NCBI GenBank assembly: GCA_965221215.1
Contig: OZ244872.1
Coordinates: 2,852,001 to 2,916,000 of the forward strand
Direction of reading: 5' to 3'
Source: Aldehydirespirator sp965221215
GTDB taxonomy: Bacteria > Actinomycetota > Acidimicrobiia > Acidimicrobiales > Aldehydirespiratoraceae
Length of the DNA stretch: 64,000 nucleotides
Shown here: positions 41,686-50,439 of the stretch, one piece after another
Layout: each line of letters begins with the position of its first letter
How positions within the stretch are numbered: the first letter of the stretch is position 1
Notes under the pieces: generated by a model
The model's database searches: none
What the model was told of the DNA's origin: nothing
Seen by the model: the letters and a program-made list of their open reading frames with translations, nothing else
Program-made: the position numbers and the translations under genes

Positions 41686-42461
41686 CGCTCGGAGGGCTCC
41701 AGCGCGTCGTAGTTGTGGAGCTGCTTGCCGCACACGAATTTCTGAAACTCGGGCGGGTCGCCGAGGCCGTGGATACCGAACTTGCGCTCGATCAGCTCGG
41801 CGTCGGCGTCGTTCCACTCGCCGGGCACGCAGTCCACTCCCAGCGAGCGCACCCTGCCGGCCACATAGATGGCGCCGTCGTACATGGAGTCGCCCAGATT
41901 CATGCCCGCGTTGCCGCAGATGATCTGGCGGCCCCGCTGCATCATGAACCCGGTGTTGATGCCCACATCGCCGGTGACGATGATCGTGCCGCCCTTCTGG
42001 TCGATGCCGGTGCGGGCGCCTACGTCCCCCTTGACGATCAGGTCGCCGCCCCGGATGGCCGCCCCGGTGAGCGACCCCGCGCTGCGCTCCACCGTCACCA
42101 CTCCCGACATCATGTTCTCGGCCACCGACCAGCCCACCCGGCCGTTGATGGTGACCTCAGGACCGTCGATCAACCCGCAGGCGAACCAGCCCGGGCTGCC
42201 CTCGAAATGGATGCGGCAGCGCTTGAGGATGCCCACTGCCAGCGAGTGCTTCGACGCCGGGTTGAGCACGGTCACGTCGGCGATGCCGTCGTTGTAGATG
42301 AGTTGGCGCAGCGCCATGTTGATCTGGCGGATGGTCAGCTCGGAGGCGTCGAAGCGGGCCCGGTCACCGTCGACCTCGATGTTGTCGGGCATGTCGGCAT
42401 GGGGCTCCACCAGGCCCCGGGCGTCGTAGCTGATGCCGCTGCGCGACCCTGAACCAGGCAT
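41667..42461 (-). CDS. mgsB: GXGXG-motif glutamate-synthase-like subunit (MgsB-like)
   Basis: 264 residues forming the beta-helix seen in the GXGXG domain of glutamate synthase. Repeats such as GGDLIVKGDVGARTG, GGTIIVTGDVGINTG and GRQIICGNAGMNLGDSMYDGAIYVAG are visible. The domain joins the amidotransferase and FMN parts. It follows the class II amidotransferase gene and precedes the FMN subunit, the order used in mgsABC and glxBCD. Its final codons are duplicated downstream. Confidence 0.82.
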   Translation of the reverse strand: MPGSGSRSGISYDARGLVEPHADMPDNIEVDGDRARFDASELTIRQINMALRQLIYNDGIADVTVLNPASKHSLAVGILKRCRIHFEGSPGWFACGLIDGPEVTINGRVGWSVAENMMSGVVTVERSAGSLTGAAIRGGDLIVKGDVGARTGIDQKGGTIIVTGDVGINTGFMMQRGRQIICGNAGMNLGDSMYDGAIYVAGRVRSLGVDCVPGEWNDADAELIERKFGIHGLGDPPEFQKFVCGKQLHNYDALEPSERKLVIH

Positions 42462-42510
42462 TACTGCTCCCCTCTTCGGCGGTGGTGCCGGCGGCTGCGG
42501 TGGCGTGTCT

Positions 42511-42600
42511 CCCGCTCTTGTTCGCTGCGCTCACGGGCCGCTCGGGCCACGGCCTCGCCCGTATGGGCCGGACGCACTCGCCAACCTGCTCGGCCTCTGG
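42511..42600. repeat. Fullest copy of the dispersed GC-rich intergenic repeat
   Basis: About 90 bp between the mgsA- and mgsB-like genes. Recognisable words are CTCTTGTTCGCTGCGCTCACG, GGCCGCTCGGGCCACGGCCTCG, CGTATGGGCCGGA and CTCGGCCTC, in that order. Copies or parts recur at 10821, 31362, 48701, 51800 and 62404. Several words are near-palindromic, so it can fold. Confidence 0.8.
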
Positions 42601-43530
42601 TCAGACCTGCCACACCAGCACCTCTCGCTCGTAGGGGTCGCGGGTCTCCACCTCGCGCTTCACCAGCGCCCGGATGGCGACCTCCTCGGTGGCCACCGCC
42701 ACCAGCGGGTCCGACTCGAACAGCACCAGCGGCTTGGCCGCCATCTCGTCCTTGGCGATGCCGAGCTCGCTGCCGGTGACGCACACGTAGGTGAACACGC
42801 CGTCGAGGTCGTCGAGGCTGTGCTTCATGGCCGTCTCCAGCGTTAGGCCCCGCGACATGTACTCAGCCAGGTACACCGCGATGATCTCGGAGTCGCACTC
42901 GCTCTGGAAGCGGTGGCCGTGCTGCTCGAGGCGGCGGCGCCACTGGTGGTAGTTGGTGAGCTGGCCGTTGTGGACCACGGCCACGTCCGCGAAGGGGTAG
43001 GCCCAGTAGGGGTGGGCGCTGGCCAGATCGACCTCGGACTCGGTGGCCATGCGCACATGGCCGATGCCGTGGGTGCCCCGGAACGAGCCCAGGCTGTACT
43101 GGCCGCTGACCGTCTCGGCGTCGCCGAGGTCCTTGATGATCTCCAGCGAGCTGCCCAGCGACAGCACCTCGCAGCCGTCCACGTCCTCGAGATAGTCGGC
43201 CAGGGCCTTGAGGTCGCCGCCGTAGCGGATGGTGGCCCGGAAGGCGTAGCCGGTGTCGCTGCTGACGGTGGCCACCTCGGCGCCGATCTTGGCTAGGCGC
43301 GACTCGACCTCGGCCCGGTTGCGCTCCAAACGCTCCTCCATGCCGAAGCCGGTGCTCTTGTTGGGCTCGGCCAGCACGAACCGGATCACCACCAGGTCGT
43401 CGGCCGGGCCGTACACCGCGTAGCCGGTGGAGTCCGGCCCGCGGTGCTTCATCGACTGGAGCATGGCCGTGAGCTCGGCCCCGACGTCGGCGGCGCCATC
43501 TCGATGGATCACGCCCGCTATGCCGCACAT
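42601..43530 (-). CDS. mgsA: Class II glutamine-amidotransferase-type subunit (MgsA-like)
   Basis: 309 residues. The N-terminal MCGIAGVIHRDG provides the catalytic Cys2 exposed after Met removal, and MKHRGPDSTGYAVYG and TNYHQWRRRLEQHGHRF-type segments fit the Ntn-hydrolase domain. Class II domains release the amide nitrogen from glutamine; in MgsA the donor would be gamma-glutamylmethylamide, giving methylamine to the partner subunits. It is 27 bp after gmaS. GlxB of ammonium-linked clusters is the alternative. Confidence 0.82.
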   Translation of the reverse strand: MCGIAGVIHRDGAADVGAELTAMLQSMKHRGPDSTGYAVYGPADDLVVIRFVLAEPNKSTGFGMEERLERNRAEVESRLAKIGAEVATVSSDTGYAFRATIRYGGDLKALADYLEDVDGCEVLSLGSSLEIIKDLGDAETVSGQYSLGSFRGTHGIGHVRMATESEVDLASAHPYWAYPFADVAVVHNGQLTNYHQWRRRLEQHGHRFQSECDSEIIAVYLAEYMSRGLTLETAMKHSLDDLDGVFTYVCVTGSELGIAKDEMAAKPLVLFESDPLVAVATEEVAIRALVKREVETRDPYEREVLVWQV

Positions 43531-43557
43531 GATGCTGCCTCCTTGTTGGGTCGCCCG

Positions 43558-44958
43558 CTAGGGGAGGACGTCGAGGTACTCCTCCACATCCCAGTCCGAC
43601 ACGGTGTGCAGGAACCGCTCCCACTCGTCGTTCTTGTAGTGGAAGAACACCTTGCTCATCTCGCCCGGCAGCGCCCGCATGACCACCTCGTCGCTGCGCA
43701 GCGCCTCCAGGGCCTCGCCGAGGGTCAGCGGGATCTTCTGCACGTCCTTGCCGGCCTCCATGGCCTCGTAGATGTTGCGCTCCTCGGGCTGGCCCGGATC
43801 GAGACTGCGGTCGAGGCCGTCGTCCATGGCCTGCAGCAGGCCCGCGAACGACAGGTGGGGGTTGACCGCGCTGTCCACCGAGCGGTACTCGAAGCGGCCC
43901 GGCGCGCTGACCCGCAGCGCGGTGGTGCGGTTCTGGAAGCCCCAGTCGGCGAACACCGGCGCCCAGAAGCCGGTGTCCCACAGCCGGCGGTAGGAGTTGA
44001 CGGTGGGCGAGGTCAAACAGGTCAGGGCCCGCACATGCTCGAGGATGCCGCCGATGGCCTTCATGCCTACGGGGCCGGGAAGCTGCGGGTTGTCGCCTTC
44101 GGGCATGAACTTGTTGTTGCCGTCGCCGTCCCACAGCGAGATGTTGTGGTGGCAGCCGTTGGCCGACACCCCCATGAACGGCTTGGGCATGAAGCACGGG
44201 AAGGCCCCGAGCTCTCGGCCCACCTGCTTGCAGACCTGGCGGTAGGTGGTGAGCCGGTCGGCGGTGAGCTCGGCCCGGTCGAAGTTGAAGTTCAGCTCGA
44301 GCTGGCCGGGGGCGTCCTCGTGGTCGCCCTGGATCATGTCGAGCCCCATGGCCTCGCAGTACTCGATCACCTTGTGGATCAGGGGCTGCAGCTCGGCGAA
44401 CTGGTCGATGTGGTAGCAGTTGGGCTTGGTCATGCCCTCCACGGTGGGCTTGCCGTCGGCGTCGGCCTTGAGCCACATCATCTCGGGCTCACAGCCGGCC
44501 CGCAGGTGCAGCCCGTGCTTGGCCTCGAACTCGGCGTGGAGCCGCCGCAAGTTGCCCCGGCAGTCGGAGGTCAGGTAGGCGCCGCCGTCGACCTCCTCCT
44601 CGCGGCCCCTGAACAGGGTGCACCACACTCGGGCCGTGCGGGTGTCCCAGGGCAGCGGCATGAAGGTCTCGGGCTCGCCGATGCCGACCAACTCGCGGGC
44701 CTCGGGGCCGTAGCCGATGTAGTTGCCGTGGCGGTCGATGAACAGGTTGGCGGTGGAGCCGTACACGAGTTGGAAGCCCTTGCGGGCGATCATCCCGAAG
44801 TGCTTGGCCGGGATGCCCTTGCCCATGATCCGTCCCGTCACCGAGACGAACTGGCAGTACAGGTAGCGGATGTCGTCGGCCTCGATGCGGGCCTCCACCT
44901 CGCGGATCTGCTCCTCGCGTCCGTCCGCTCCGACGAACCGCTCTAGGTCAGTGGACAT
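43558..44958 (-). CDS. gmaS: Glutamine synthetase-like enzyme, probable gamma-glutamylmethylamide synthetase
   Basis: 466 residues from ATG 44958, with GGGGGAAG upstream. Glutamine synthetase motifs are present: the metal/glutamate region EPEMMWLKAD, the ATP-binding PKPFMGVSANGCHHNISLWDG and the catalytic-loop segment RFEYRSVDSAVNPHLSFAGLL. It belongs to the GlnT/GmaS branch. GmaS ligates methylamine to glutamate with ATP. The following mgsABC-like genes, an MgdA-like flavoprotein, and tmm and tdm in the same window favour GmaS over a plain ammonium-using GlnT. It is the first gene of the operon. Confidence 0.82.
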   Translation of the reverse strand: MSTDLERFVGADGREEQIREVEARIEADDIRYLYCQFVSVTGRIMGKGIPAKHFGMIARKGFQLVYGSTANLFIDRHGNYIGYGPEARELVGIGEPETFMPLPWDTRTARVWCTLFRGREEEVDGGAYLTSDCRGNLRRLHAEFEAKHGLHLRAGCEPEMMWLKADADGKPTVEGMTKPNCYHIDQFAELQPLIHKVIEYCEAMGLDMIQGDHEDAPGQLELNFNFDRAELTADRLTTYRQVCKQVGRELGAFPCFMPKPFMGVSANGCHHNISLWDGDGNNKFMPEGDNPQLPGPVGMKAIGGILEHVRALTCLTSPTVNSYRRLWDTGFWAPVFADWGFQNRTTALRVSAPGRFEYRSVDSAVNPHLSFAGLLQAMDDGLDRSLDPGQPEERNIYEAMEAGKDVQKIPLTLGEALEALRSDEVVMRALPGEMSKVFFHYKNDEWERFLHTVSDWDVEEYLDVLP

Positions 44959-45059
44959 TTCTTCCCCCTGCGGGTGAGCTTGTGAGTGCGGCGAAACCGT
45001 AGCGCTCGGGGCGCTGGTCGTTCCACCCCTCACGCAGGCCCAACCGTATCACGACGAGC

Positions 45060-45103
45060 GTCTCGATGTCTAATCAGGGTAGAGACACTTTCCTGACATT
45101 AGA
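45060..45103. promoter_or_regulatory. Nested inverted repeats in the gmaS/MFS divergent promoter
   Basis: In the 189-bp divergent gap, GTCTC (45060-45064) is mirrored by GAGAC (45082-45086), and TCTAAT (45069-45074) by ATTAGA (45098-45103). The block is AT-richer than its surroundings. It could hold the operator for the amine operon, the exporter or both. Confidence 0.4.
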
Positions 45104-45147
45104 TACCCGGAATCCGGCCGGGGCGGGCCGCCGTAGGGTTGTCGGCC

Positions 45148-46530
45148 ATGGAACCGGTCTCGCGATCCGCCTGGATGACGCTGGCGGTCGTGTCGGTGGC
45201 GGTGTTCATGGTGTCGATGGAGCTCACCATCATCGCTCTGGCCCTGCCCGAGATCCGGGCCGCGCTGTCGGGGGCGACCCCCGCGGCGCTGTCGTGGGTG
45301 GTGAACGCCTACTCGATCGTGGTGGCCGCCCTGTTGCTGCTGTCGGGCTGGCTTGCCGACCGCTTCGGCCGGCGCCGAGTCTTTCGCCTGGGGTTGATGG
45401 TCTTCGCGCTGGGGTCGGTCGCCGCGGGCGCCTCCAACAGCATGAGCATGCTGATCGCGGCCCGCGCCCTGCAAGCGGTGGGCGGATCAATGCAGTACCC
45501 CGCCGGGCTGGCCCTGCTGCTCGCCGCCTTCCCCCGGGGCCGCCACCAGACCGCCATCGGCACCTGGGGCGCCATGGGCGGGCTGGCCGCCGCGCTGGGG
45601 CCGACGCTGGGGGCGCTGCTGATCGAGGCCTTCGGCTGGCGGGCGGTGTTCTTCGTCAACGTGCCGGTGGCGCTGGTGGCGCTGCTGCTGGGCGCCCGCT
45701 TCCTGCCCGAGAGCCGGGGCGACCACGGCCAGGGCGCCGTCGACGTGATCGGGGTGCCGCTGGCGTCGTGCGGGGTGGGAGCCGTGATCCTCGGCATAGT
45801 TCAGGGCGAGGCTTGGGGCTGGGCCAGCGGCGCCACCCTGGTGGCGTTCGCGGCCGGGGCCGCCATGATCGCCGCCTTCGTGGCTCGCAGCCTGCGGCAT
45901 CCGGCCCCGCTGTTCGACCTGGGGCTGTTGAGGATACGCACCTTCGTGCTGGGCAATCTGGGCTCGCTGTTCTTCTCGTTCGGGTTCTTCGCCCTGCTGA
46001 TACCGCTGCCGTCGTTCATCCAGGACCAGTGGGGCTGGTCGGTGGTCGAGACCGGCCTCGCCTACGCGGTCGGGCCGGTGGTGTCGTTTGTGGTCGCGCC
46101 CCAGGCCGGAAGGCTGGCCGACCGGGTCGGCAACGCACCCCTGCTCACGGTGGGATCGGCCTGCGGCGTGACCGGCCTGCTGTGGCTAGCGCTCACCATC
46201 TCGGCCGAGCCCGCGCTGGGCTCGCTGCTGGTGGGCACCGTGCTGGTGGGAGTGTCGGCCGGAACCGGCTTCACCCAGTTGGTGGGCGCCGCCCTGGTTG
46301 ATGTGCCGGCGTCCCGCTACGCCATGGCCACCGCGGGCCGCACCACCTTCTTCCAGCTGTCGGTGGCGTTCGCCATCGCAGTGGCGTTCACGGTCATAGG
46401 CCAAGACGGCGACCTGACCTCCTACCGCATCACCTGGACCCTGTGCGCCGCCGCCTACCTCTGCAACCTAACCCTGTTCAGCCTCATCTACCCCCGTCGC
46501 CAACTCCCCAAACCAACCCACCCGCAATAG
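45148..46530 (+). CDS. MFS efflux transporter, DHA2/EmrB-QacA family
   Basis: 460 residues from ATG 45148. About 12-14 hydrophobic segments are visible. The DHA2-type motif A is LADRFGRRRVFRLG, and motif C is near GLAAALGPTLGALLIEAFGWRAVF. The family exports drugs or metabolites with proton influx. It is divergent from gmaS and shares the 189-bp promoter gap. It could export an over-produced metabolite, but the substrate is unknown. Confidence 0.85.
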   Translation: MEPVSRSAWMTLAVVSVAVFMVSMELTIIALALPEIRAALSGATPAALSWVVNAYSIVVAALLLLSGWLADRFGRRRVFRLGLMVFALGSVAAGASNSMSMLIAARALQAVGGSMQYPAGLALLLAAFPRGRHQTAIGTWGAMGGLAAALGPTLGALLIEAFGWRAVFFVNVPVALVALLLGARFLPESRGDHGQGAVDVIGVPLASCGVGAVILGIVQGEAWGWASGATLVAFAAGAAMIAAFVARSLRHPAPLFDLGLLRIRTFVLGNLGSLFFSFGFFALLIPLPSFIQDQWGWSVVETGLAYAVGPVVSFVVAPQAGRLADRVGNAPLLTVGSACGVTGLLWLALTISAEPALGSLLVGTVLVGVSAGTGFTQLVGAALVDVPASRYAMATAGRTTFFQLSVAFAIAVAFTVIGQDGDLTSYRITWTLCAAAYLCNLTLFSLIYPRRQLPKPTHPQ

Positions 46531-46555
46531 CCGACATTGCCGCAATTTGGCGGTC

Positions 46556-46786
46556 TCAGCCCGTGGCGTCGAGCCACTCTTCGGGGGACACGCCAGCCTG
46601 CTTGAGGATCTCACGCAGCAGGGGAACCCCTACGGCCTGGCGGTGGTGAGGATTGGGGATGCGTATGGTTCGACGACCGTTGACCATGTAGTCGTGACCC
46701 TTCGCTGCAACCGGACCTTCCCAACCGAGCTTCCTGAAGCGTCTGACAAGGACAACTCTCGTGGTCGGCGACAAGGGAGGGCTCAT
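46556..46786 (-). CDS. hicA: HicA-type mRNA interferase toxin
   Basis: 76 residues. LVRRFRKLGWEGPVAAKGHDYMV and the following TIRIPNPHHRQ fit the double-stranded-RNA-binding-like HicA fold, with the catalytic histidine normally located in GSHH or GHDY-like segments. Here the motif reads KGHDYMV. The start overlaps the partner gene stop by four bases. It is of normal length and appears intact. Confidence 0.78.
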   Translation of the reverse strand: MSPPLSPTTRVVLVRRFRKLGWEGPVAAKGHDYMVNGRRTIRIPNPHHRQAVGVPLLREILKQAGVSPEEWLDATG

Positions 46787-47148
46787 CTCGCCACTACAAG
46801 ATGAATGCCTTCCATGCTCGGAATGTCGTCGTCTCCGTTCTGAACCTTGAGACAGGCCCAGCCGATCAGAACAGACCTCAACTCGTCGAGCGCTGCGGCC
46901 TCCGTATCGCCGAAGCCCCAGGCGCCTTCGATGCCGGCAACCGTCGCGATGTGGCCTTCGGGATCATCGATGTAGCGAGCGATTGCGTGGGAGACGGCCA
47001 CTTCGGCCCATGAGGCAACCAGTAGATCGAGTGGGGAGTCGTCCTGGCTATCGGATTCAGCCTCTCCGGCTTGAAGCGATTCCGCCTCTCCGGCCAGCTG
47101 GTGCTCGACCGACAGCAGTCGTTCCAAATCGACGTCGGTCGGCTCCAT
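46783..47148 (-). CDS. hicB: HicB-like antitoxin with unusual N-terminal extension
   Basis: 121 residues. The C-terminal half (ATVAGIEGAWGFGDTEAAALDELRSVLIGWACL) fits the HicB partial RNase-H fold. The first 45 residues are acidic and low-complexity (EAESLQAGEAESDSQDD) and are not typical of HicB. There is no obvious C-terminal DNA-binding helix-turn-helix or ribbon-helix-helix, so autoregulation would need another mode. It overlaps hicA by four bases. Confidence 0.7.
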   Translation of the reverse strand: MEPTDVDLERLLSVEHQLAGEAESLQAGEAESDSQDDSPLDLLVASWAEVAVSHAIARYIDDPEGHIATVAGIEGAWGFGDTEAAALDELRSVLIGWACLKVQNGDDDIPSMEGIHLVVAR

Positions 47149-47239
47149 ACTCCTTCTCCTTCCCTAGCTATTCCCGACTCTCGTGCCCGTATCTGGAGCG
47201 CGAAGACATCGAGCAGTCCCTCGCCTACGCGGCGGGCGG

Positions 47240-48532
47240 TTAGATCTGGGTTTGTTGGGTTAGGAAGGAGCGCTCGGCTAGGCCGTGCCACTCCGCGATG
47301 CCGTCGCGGAACTCGCGCCAGGGGCCGAGGATCCGGGCGAAGTGCTCGTCCTCGGCGGCCACGCTGTCGAGGACGTTCTCGGTCTCGGCCTTGAACGCGG
47401 CCATCAGGTCGGGCGAGAACTCGCGGATCTCCGCGAACTGCTTGATCCTCTGGAGGTCGGCCTGGTTGAGCACGTCGTAGGTGGCCATGGTCCGCATGTT
47501 GGCGTCGGCGGCGGCGGTCTGGACCGCGGCCTGGTACTCCGGCGGCAGCTCGTTCCAGCGATCCAGCGACATCTGAACCTCTAGCGCGGTGCCCGGCTCC
47601 CACCAGCCCGGGTGGTAGTAGTAGAGCTGGCCCTCGAACTGGTCGAGGCCCAGGATGAGGTCGTCGGTCGGGCCCACGAACTCGGCCCCGTCGATGGCGC
47701 CGGTCTGGATGGCCTGGAGGATCTCTCCGCCGGCCAGCGACACCTGCTCGCCGCCGAGGTTGGCCAGCACCCGGCCGGCCAGGCCGGGGATGCGCATCTT
47801 GAGGCCGTTGAGGTCGGAGACCGCGTTGATCTCCTTGGTGAACCAGCCGCCCATCTGGCAGCCGGTGGCGCCCGCGGGGAACGAGATGGTGCCGTGCTCG
47901 GCCGCGTAGAACTCGTTGAGCATGTCGATGCCGCTCTGACGGCCGTCGTTGTCGAACGTTCCGTACAGCCAGGCGTTCTGCTGGCGCTGGTTGAGCCCGA
48001 ACGGCACCGCGGTGCCGAACTGCTGCACCGGGCTGATGCCGACGTAGTAGTAGGAGGCGGTGTGGCCCATCTGCACTCCGAGGTCGCGCACCGTCTGCAG
48101 CACCTCGAGTCCGCCGACGATCTCGCCCGCGGGCCGGGCGTGGATGACGAAGCGCCCGCCGGTGAGCTCGCCCACCCGTCGGGCGAAGTACTGGGCCGAG
48201 CCGAACAGGGTCACCAGCGCGGTGGGCCAGCTGGTGGCCATCTCCCACTCGATCTCGGGTCCCTGCGCGGTCACGGCGACCGTGTCGGTGGTCTCGGCGG
48301 TGCCCGCGGTGGTTGTGGTCTCGGCCGGTTCGGCATCGCCGGACGCGGCCGGGGCCGGGGCTTCCTCATCGTCGTCGCCGCACGCAGCCAGAATGGCCGA
48401 GGCGGCCGCGAACCCGGCCACCCCGAGTCCGCCCTTGATGAACCCCCGCCGGGCCAGACCCGAAGAGTCCGCCTCGTCGAGAATTGTGTCGGCGGCCGAT
48501 GCGCCGGCCTGGGTCGAGTCGTCCTGAGTCAC
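47240..48532 (-). CDS. dctP: TRAP transporter substrate-binding protein, Tat-exported lipoprotein
   Basis: 430 residues. The Tat signal is RRGFIKGGLGVAGFAAASA with lipobox LAACGD, and an acidic-Thr linker follows. The DctP fold shows EWEMATSWPTALV, LEVLQTVRDLGVQMGHTAS, the arginine-containing LKMRIPGLAGRVLAN and FKAETENVLDS near the C terminus. The family binds organic acids or similar anions. It is the last gene of the dctQ-dctM-dctP unit, 225 bp after dctM. The large gap holds a repeat copy. Confidence 0.9.
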   Translation of the reverse strand: MTQDDSTQAGASAADTILDEADSSGLARRGFIKGGLGVAGFAAASAILAACGDDDEEAPAPAASGDAEPAETTTTAGTAETTDTVAVTAQGPEIEWEMATSWPTALVTLFGSAQYFARRVGELTGGRFVIHARPAGEIVGGLEVLQTVRDLGVQMGHTASYYYVGISPVQQFGTAVPFGLNQRQQNAWLYGTFDNDGRQSGIDMLNEFYAAEHGTISFPAGATGCQMGGWFTKEINAVSDLNGLKMRIPGLAGRVLANLGGEQVSLAGGEILQAIQTGAIDGAEFVGPTDDLILGLDQFEGQLYYYHPGWWEPGTALEVQMSLDRWNELPPEYQAAVQTAAADANMRTMATYDVLNQADLQRIKQFAEIREFSPDLMAAFKAETENVLDSVAAEDEHFARILGPWREFRDGIAEWHGLAERSFLTQQTQI

Positions 48533-48700
48533 TTTGTTCCCTCCATGGTTAACGCGGTTGGACTGTGCCAGCGGCGCCCCAAAGAACCCGAAGATCCCGA
48601 GCCGGCCGCCGCCGGGCGGGATGCTACACCGGTATCCGCCGACGCGCCCGAAGAACCGTCCGAGAGCACGGCGAACAGCACCGGGAATCGCACCGAGCGA

Positions 48701-48750
48701 AAGCGAGGCCGGGCCCGAGCGGCCCCTGAGCGCATCGCACAGCAGCGGGT
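48701..48750. repeat. Degenerate copy of the dispersed repeat in the TRAP gap
   Basis: The words GCGAGGCCGGGCCCGAGCGG and CCCTGAGCGC occur between dctM and dctP, matching the complement of the fuller copies. The rest of the gap has no gene I can support. Confidence 0.5.
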
Positions 48751-48757
48751 ATGACGG

Positions 48758-50362
48758 TCAGCCGAATCGGAATGTTTCGATCGAGGTGTAGGTGATGGCG
48801 GGGAAGACGGCCAGGATCACCAGGGCCAGCGCCTGCAGGCCCATGAACGGGAAGGCGCCCTTGTGGATGTCGGACGTCTTCACCTCCGGCGGCGCCACGC
48901 TCTGCAGATAGAACAGCGAGAACCCGACCGGCGGCGAGATGAAGGCCATGTTGAGGTTGACCGCCATCAGCACCGCGAACCAGATCTTCTCATCGGCGGT
49001 GAAGCCGAGATAGTCCATGGCCGGCACGAAGATCGGCACCACGATGAAGGTGATCTCCAGGAACTCCAGATTGATGCCGAGCAGGAACACCGCCACCATG
49101 GCGATGATCACGAAGCCCCACTTGCCGCCGCCGATGGAGGTGAGCCACTCGGAGGTCTGGTCCGACCCGCCGAGCTGGAAGAACATGGCGCTGAAGAACG
49201 TCGAGCAGAACAGCAGCGTCATCACCAGCACCACCACGTTGGTGGTGGAGTGGGCCGCGTCCTTCACCGCCTGCCAGTCGAGCCGCCAGCCCTTGTTGAT
49301 GTGGGTGGCGCCCCCCTTCACCAGCAGGTCGTCGAACAGCCAGTTCAGCCCGGTCAGCAGCAGCGCCCCGAAGACGCCCACCGCCCCCGACTCCGACGGC
49401 GTGGCGATGCCGGCGAAGATCGACAGCAGCACCCCGAAGATCAGCGCCAGGATGGGCACGATGGCCACCATCACCTCGGCGGCCAGCATCCGGGTGCGCA
49501 ACAGGATGGCGAGGAACAGCGCGAAGTGGGCTGCCACCACCACCAGCAGCGACCATCCGCTGGACAGCCAGCCGATCCCGCTGGCCCGGGCCAGCAGCGT
49601 CACCGCTCCCACCATCAGCGCCAGAATCACTGCGATCAGCACCTTGGTCCGCAGCGACGGGTCGCCGGTGAGGGTGCGCTGCGCCGCGGGCATGGCCGGC
49701 CCGGTTTCGGGCTTGAGCCAGGCCAGGATCAGCACATAGGCCACGTAGAGCCCGCTGAGCAGCAGGCCGGGCAGCAGCGCGCCCGCGAACAGGCCCAGGA
49801 TGCCCACGCCGAGCTGCTGGGCCAGCAGGATCAGCACAATGCTGGGCGGCAACAGCTGGGCCAGGGTGCCCGAGGCAATGATGGCGCCGGTGGAGAGCTT
49901 GTTGTCGTAGCCGAGACGCACCATGGCGGGCAGCGACAGCAGACCCATCACGATCACGGTGGCGGCCACCACGCCGGTGGCCGCGGCCAGCAGGGTGCCG
50001 ACCACCACCACTGCGGCGGCCACGCCGCCCCGCAGCCGGCCCATGAGCATCCCGAAGGCGTTGAGCAGCCGCTCGGCCATGCCCGAGCGCTCGAGGATGG
50101 CGCCCATCAGCACGAACAGCGGCACGGCCAGCAGCGTCGGATCGCTGATCGCCTTGTACCACCGTCCCGGCAGCGTGTTGAGGGTGTTGGGGTCGAACAC
50201 GCCGAGCAGGTCGCCCACGAAGCTGAAGAACAGGGCGGTGGCCGCGAACGAGAAGGCCACGTTGTAGCCCGACAGGATCACCAGCATGAACACCGCAAAC
50301 ATGGACAGGGCCAGGAACACCCCCGCGTCCATGCCCAGGATCGTCTCCAGCGCCAGCACCAT
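48758..50362 (-). CDS. dctM: TRAP transporter large permease
   Basis: 534 residues, long for DctM, with about 12-14 hydrophobic segments. PLFVLMGAILERSGMAERLL and the later LLPPSIVLILLAQQLGVGILGLFAGALLPGL region are typical, and HEIKV-like loops are replaced by AFISPPVGFSLFYLQSVAPP near the end. An internal insertion (around residues 230-330, two or more extra hydrophobic segments) accounts for the extra length. The substrate is set by the DctP protein downstream. Confidence 0.88.
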   Translation of the reverse strand: MVLALETILGMDAGVFLALSMFAVFMLVILSGYNVAFSFAATALFFSFVGDLLGVFDPNTLNTLPGRWYKAISDPTLLAVPLFVLMGAILERSGMAERLLNAFGMLMGRLRGGVAAAVVVVGTLLAAATGVVAATVIVMGLLSLPAMVRLGYDNKLSTGAIIASGTLAQLLPPSIVLILLAQQLGVGILGLFAGALLPGLLLSGLYVAYVLILAWLKPETGPAMPAAQRTLTGDPSLRTKVLIAVILALMVGAVTLLARASGIGWLSSGWSLLVVVAAHFALFLAILLRTRMLAAEVMVAIVPILALIFGVLLSIFAGIATPSESGAVGVFGALLLTGLNWLFDDLLVKGGATHINKGWRLDWQAVKDAAHSTTNVVVLVMTLLFCSTFFSAMFFQLGGSDQTSEWLTSIGGGKWGFVIIAMVAVFLLGINLEFLEITFIVVPIFVPAMDYLGFTADEKIWFAVLMAVNLNMAFISPPVGFSLFYLQSVAPPEVKTSDIHKGAFPFMGLQALALVILAVFPAITYTSIETFRFG

Positions 50363-50439
50363 CGACGAGGCCCTACTCGATCCTTCGGCGGCTCACGACC
50401 GCACCCCTTCGATGCCCGAGAGGCCGCTGGCGACCACAG

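Noticed and set aside
43558..44958. Reading the glutamine-synthetase-like gene as an ordinary GlnA for ammonium assimilation
   Set aside because: It belongs to the GlnT/GmaS branch and is followed by mgsABC-like genes; plain GlnA is less likely, although GlnT with glx genes is not excluded.
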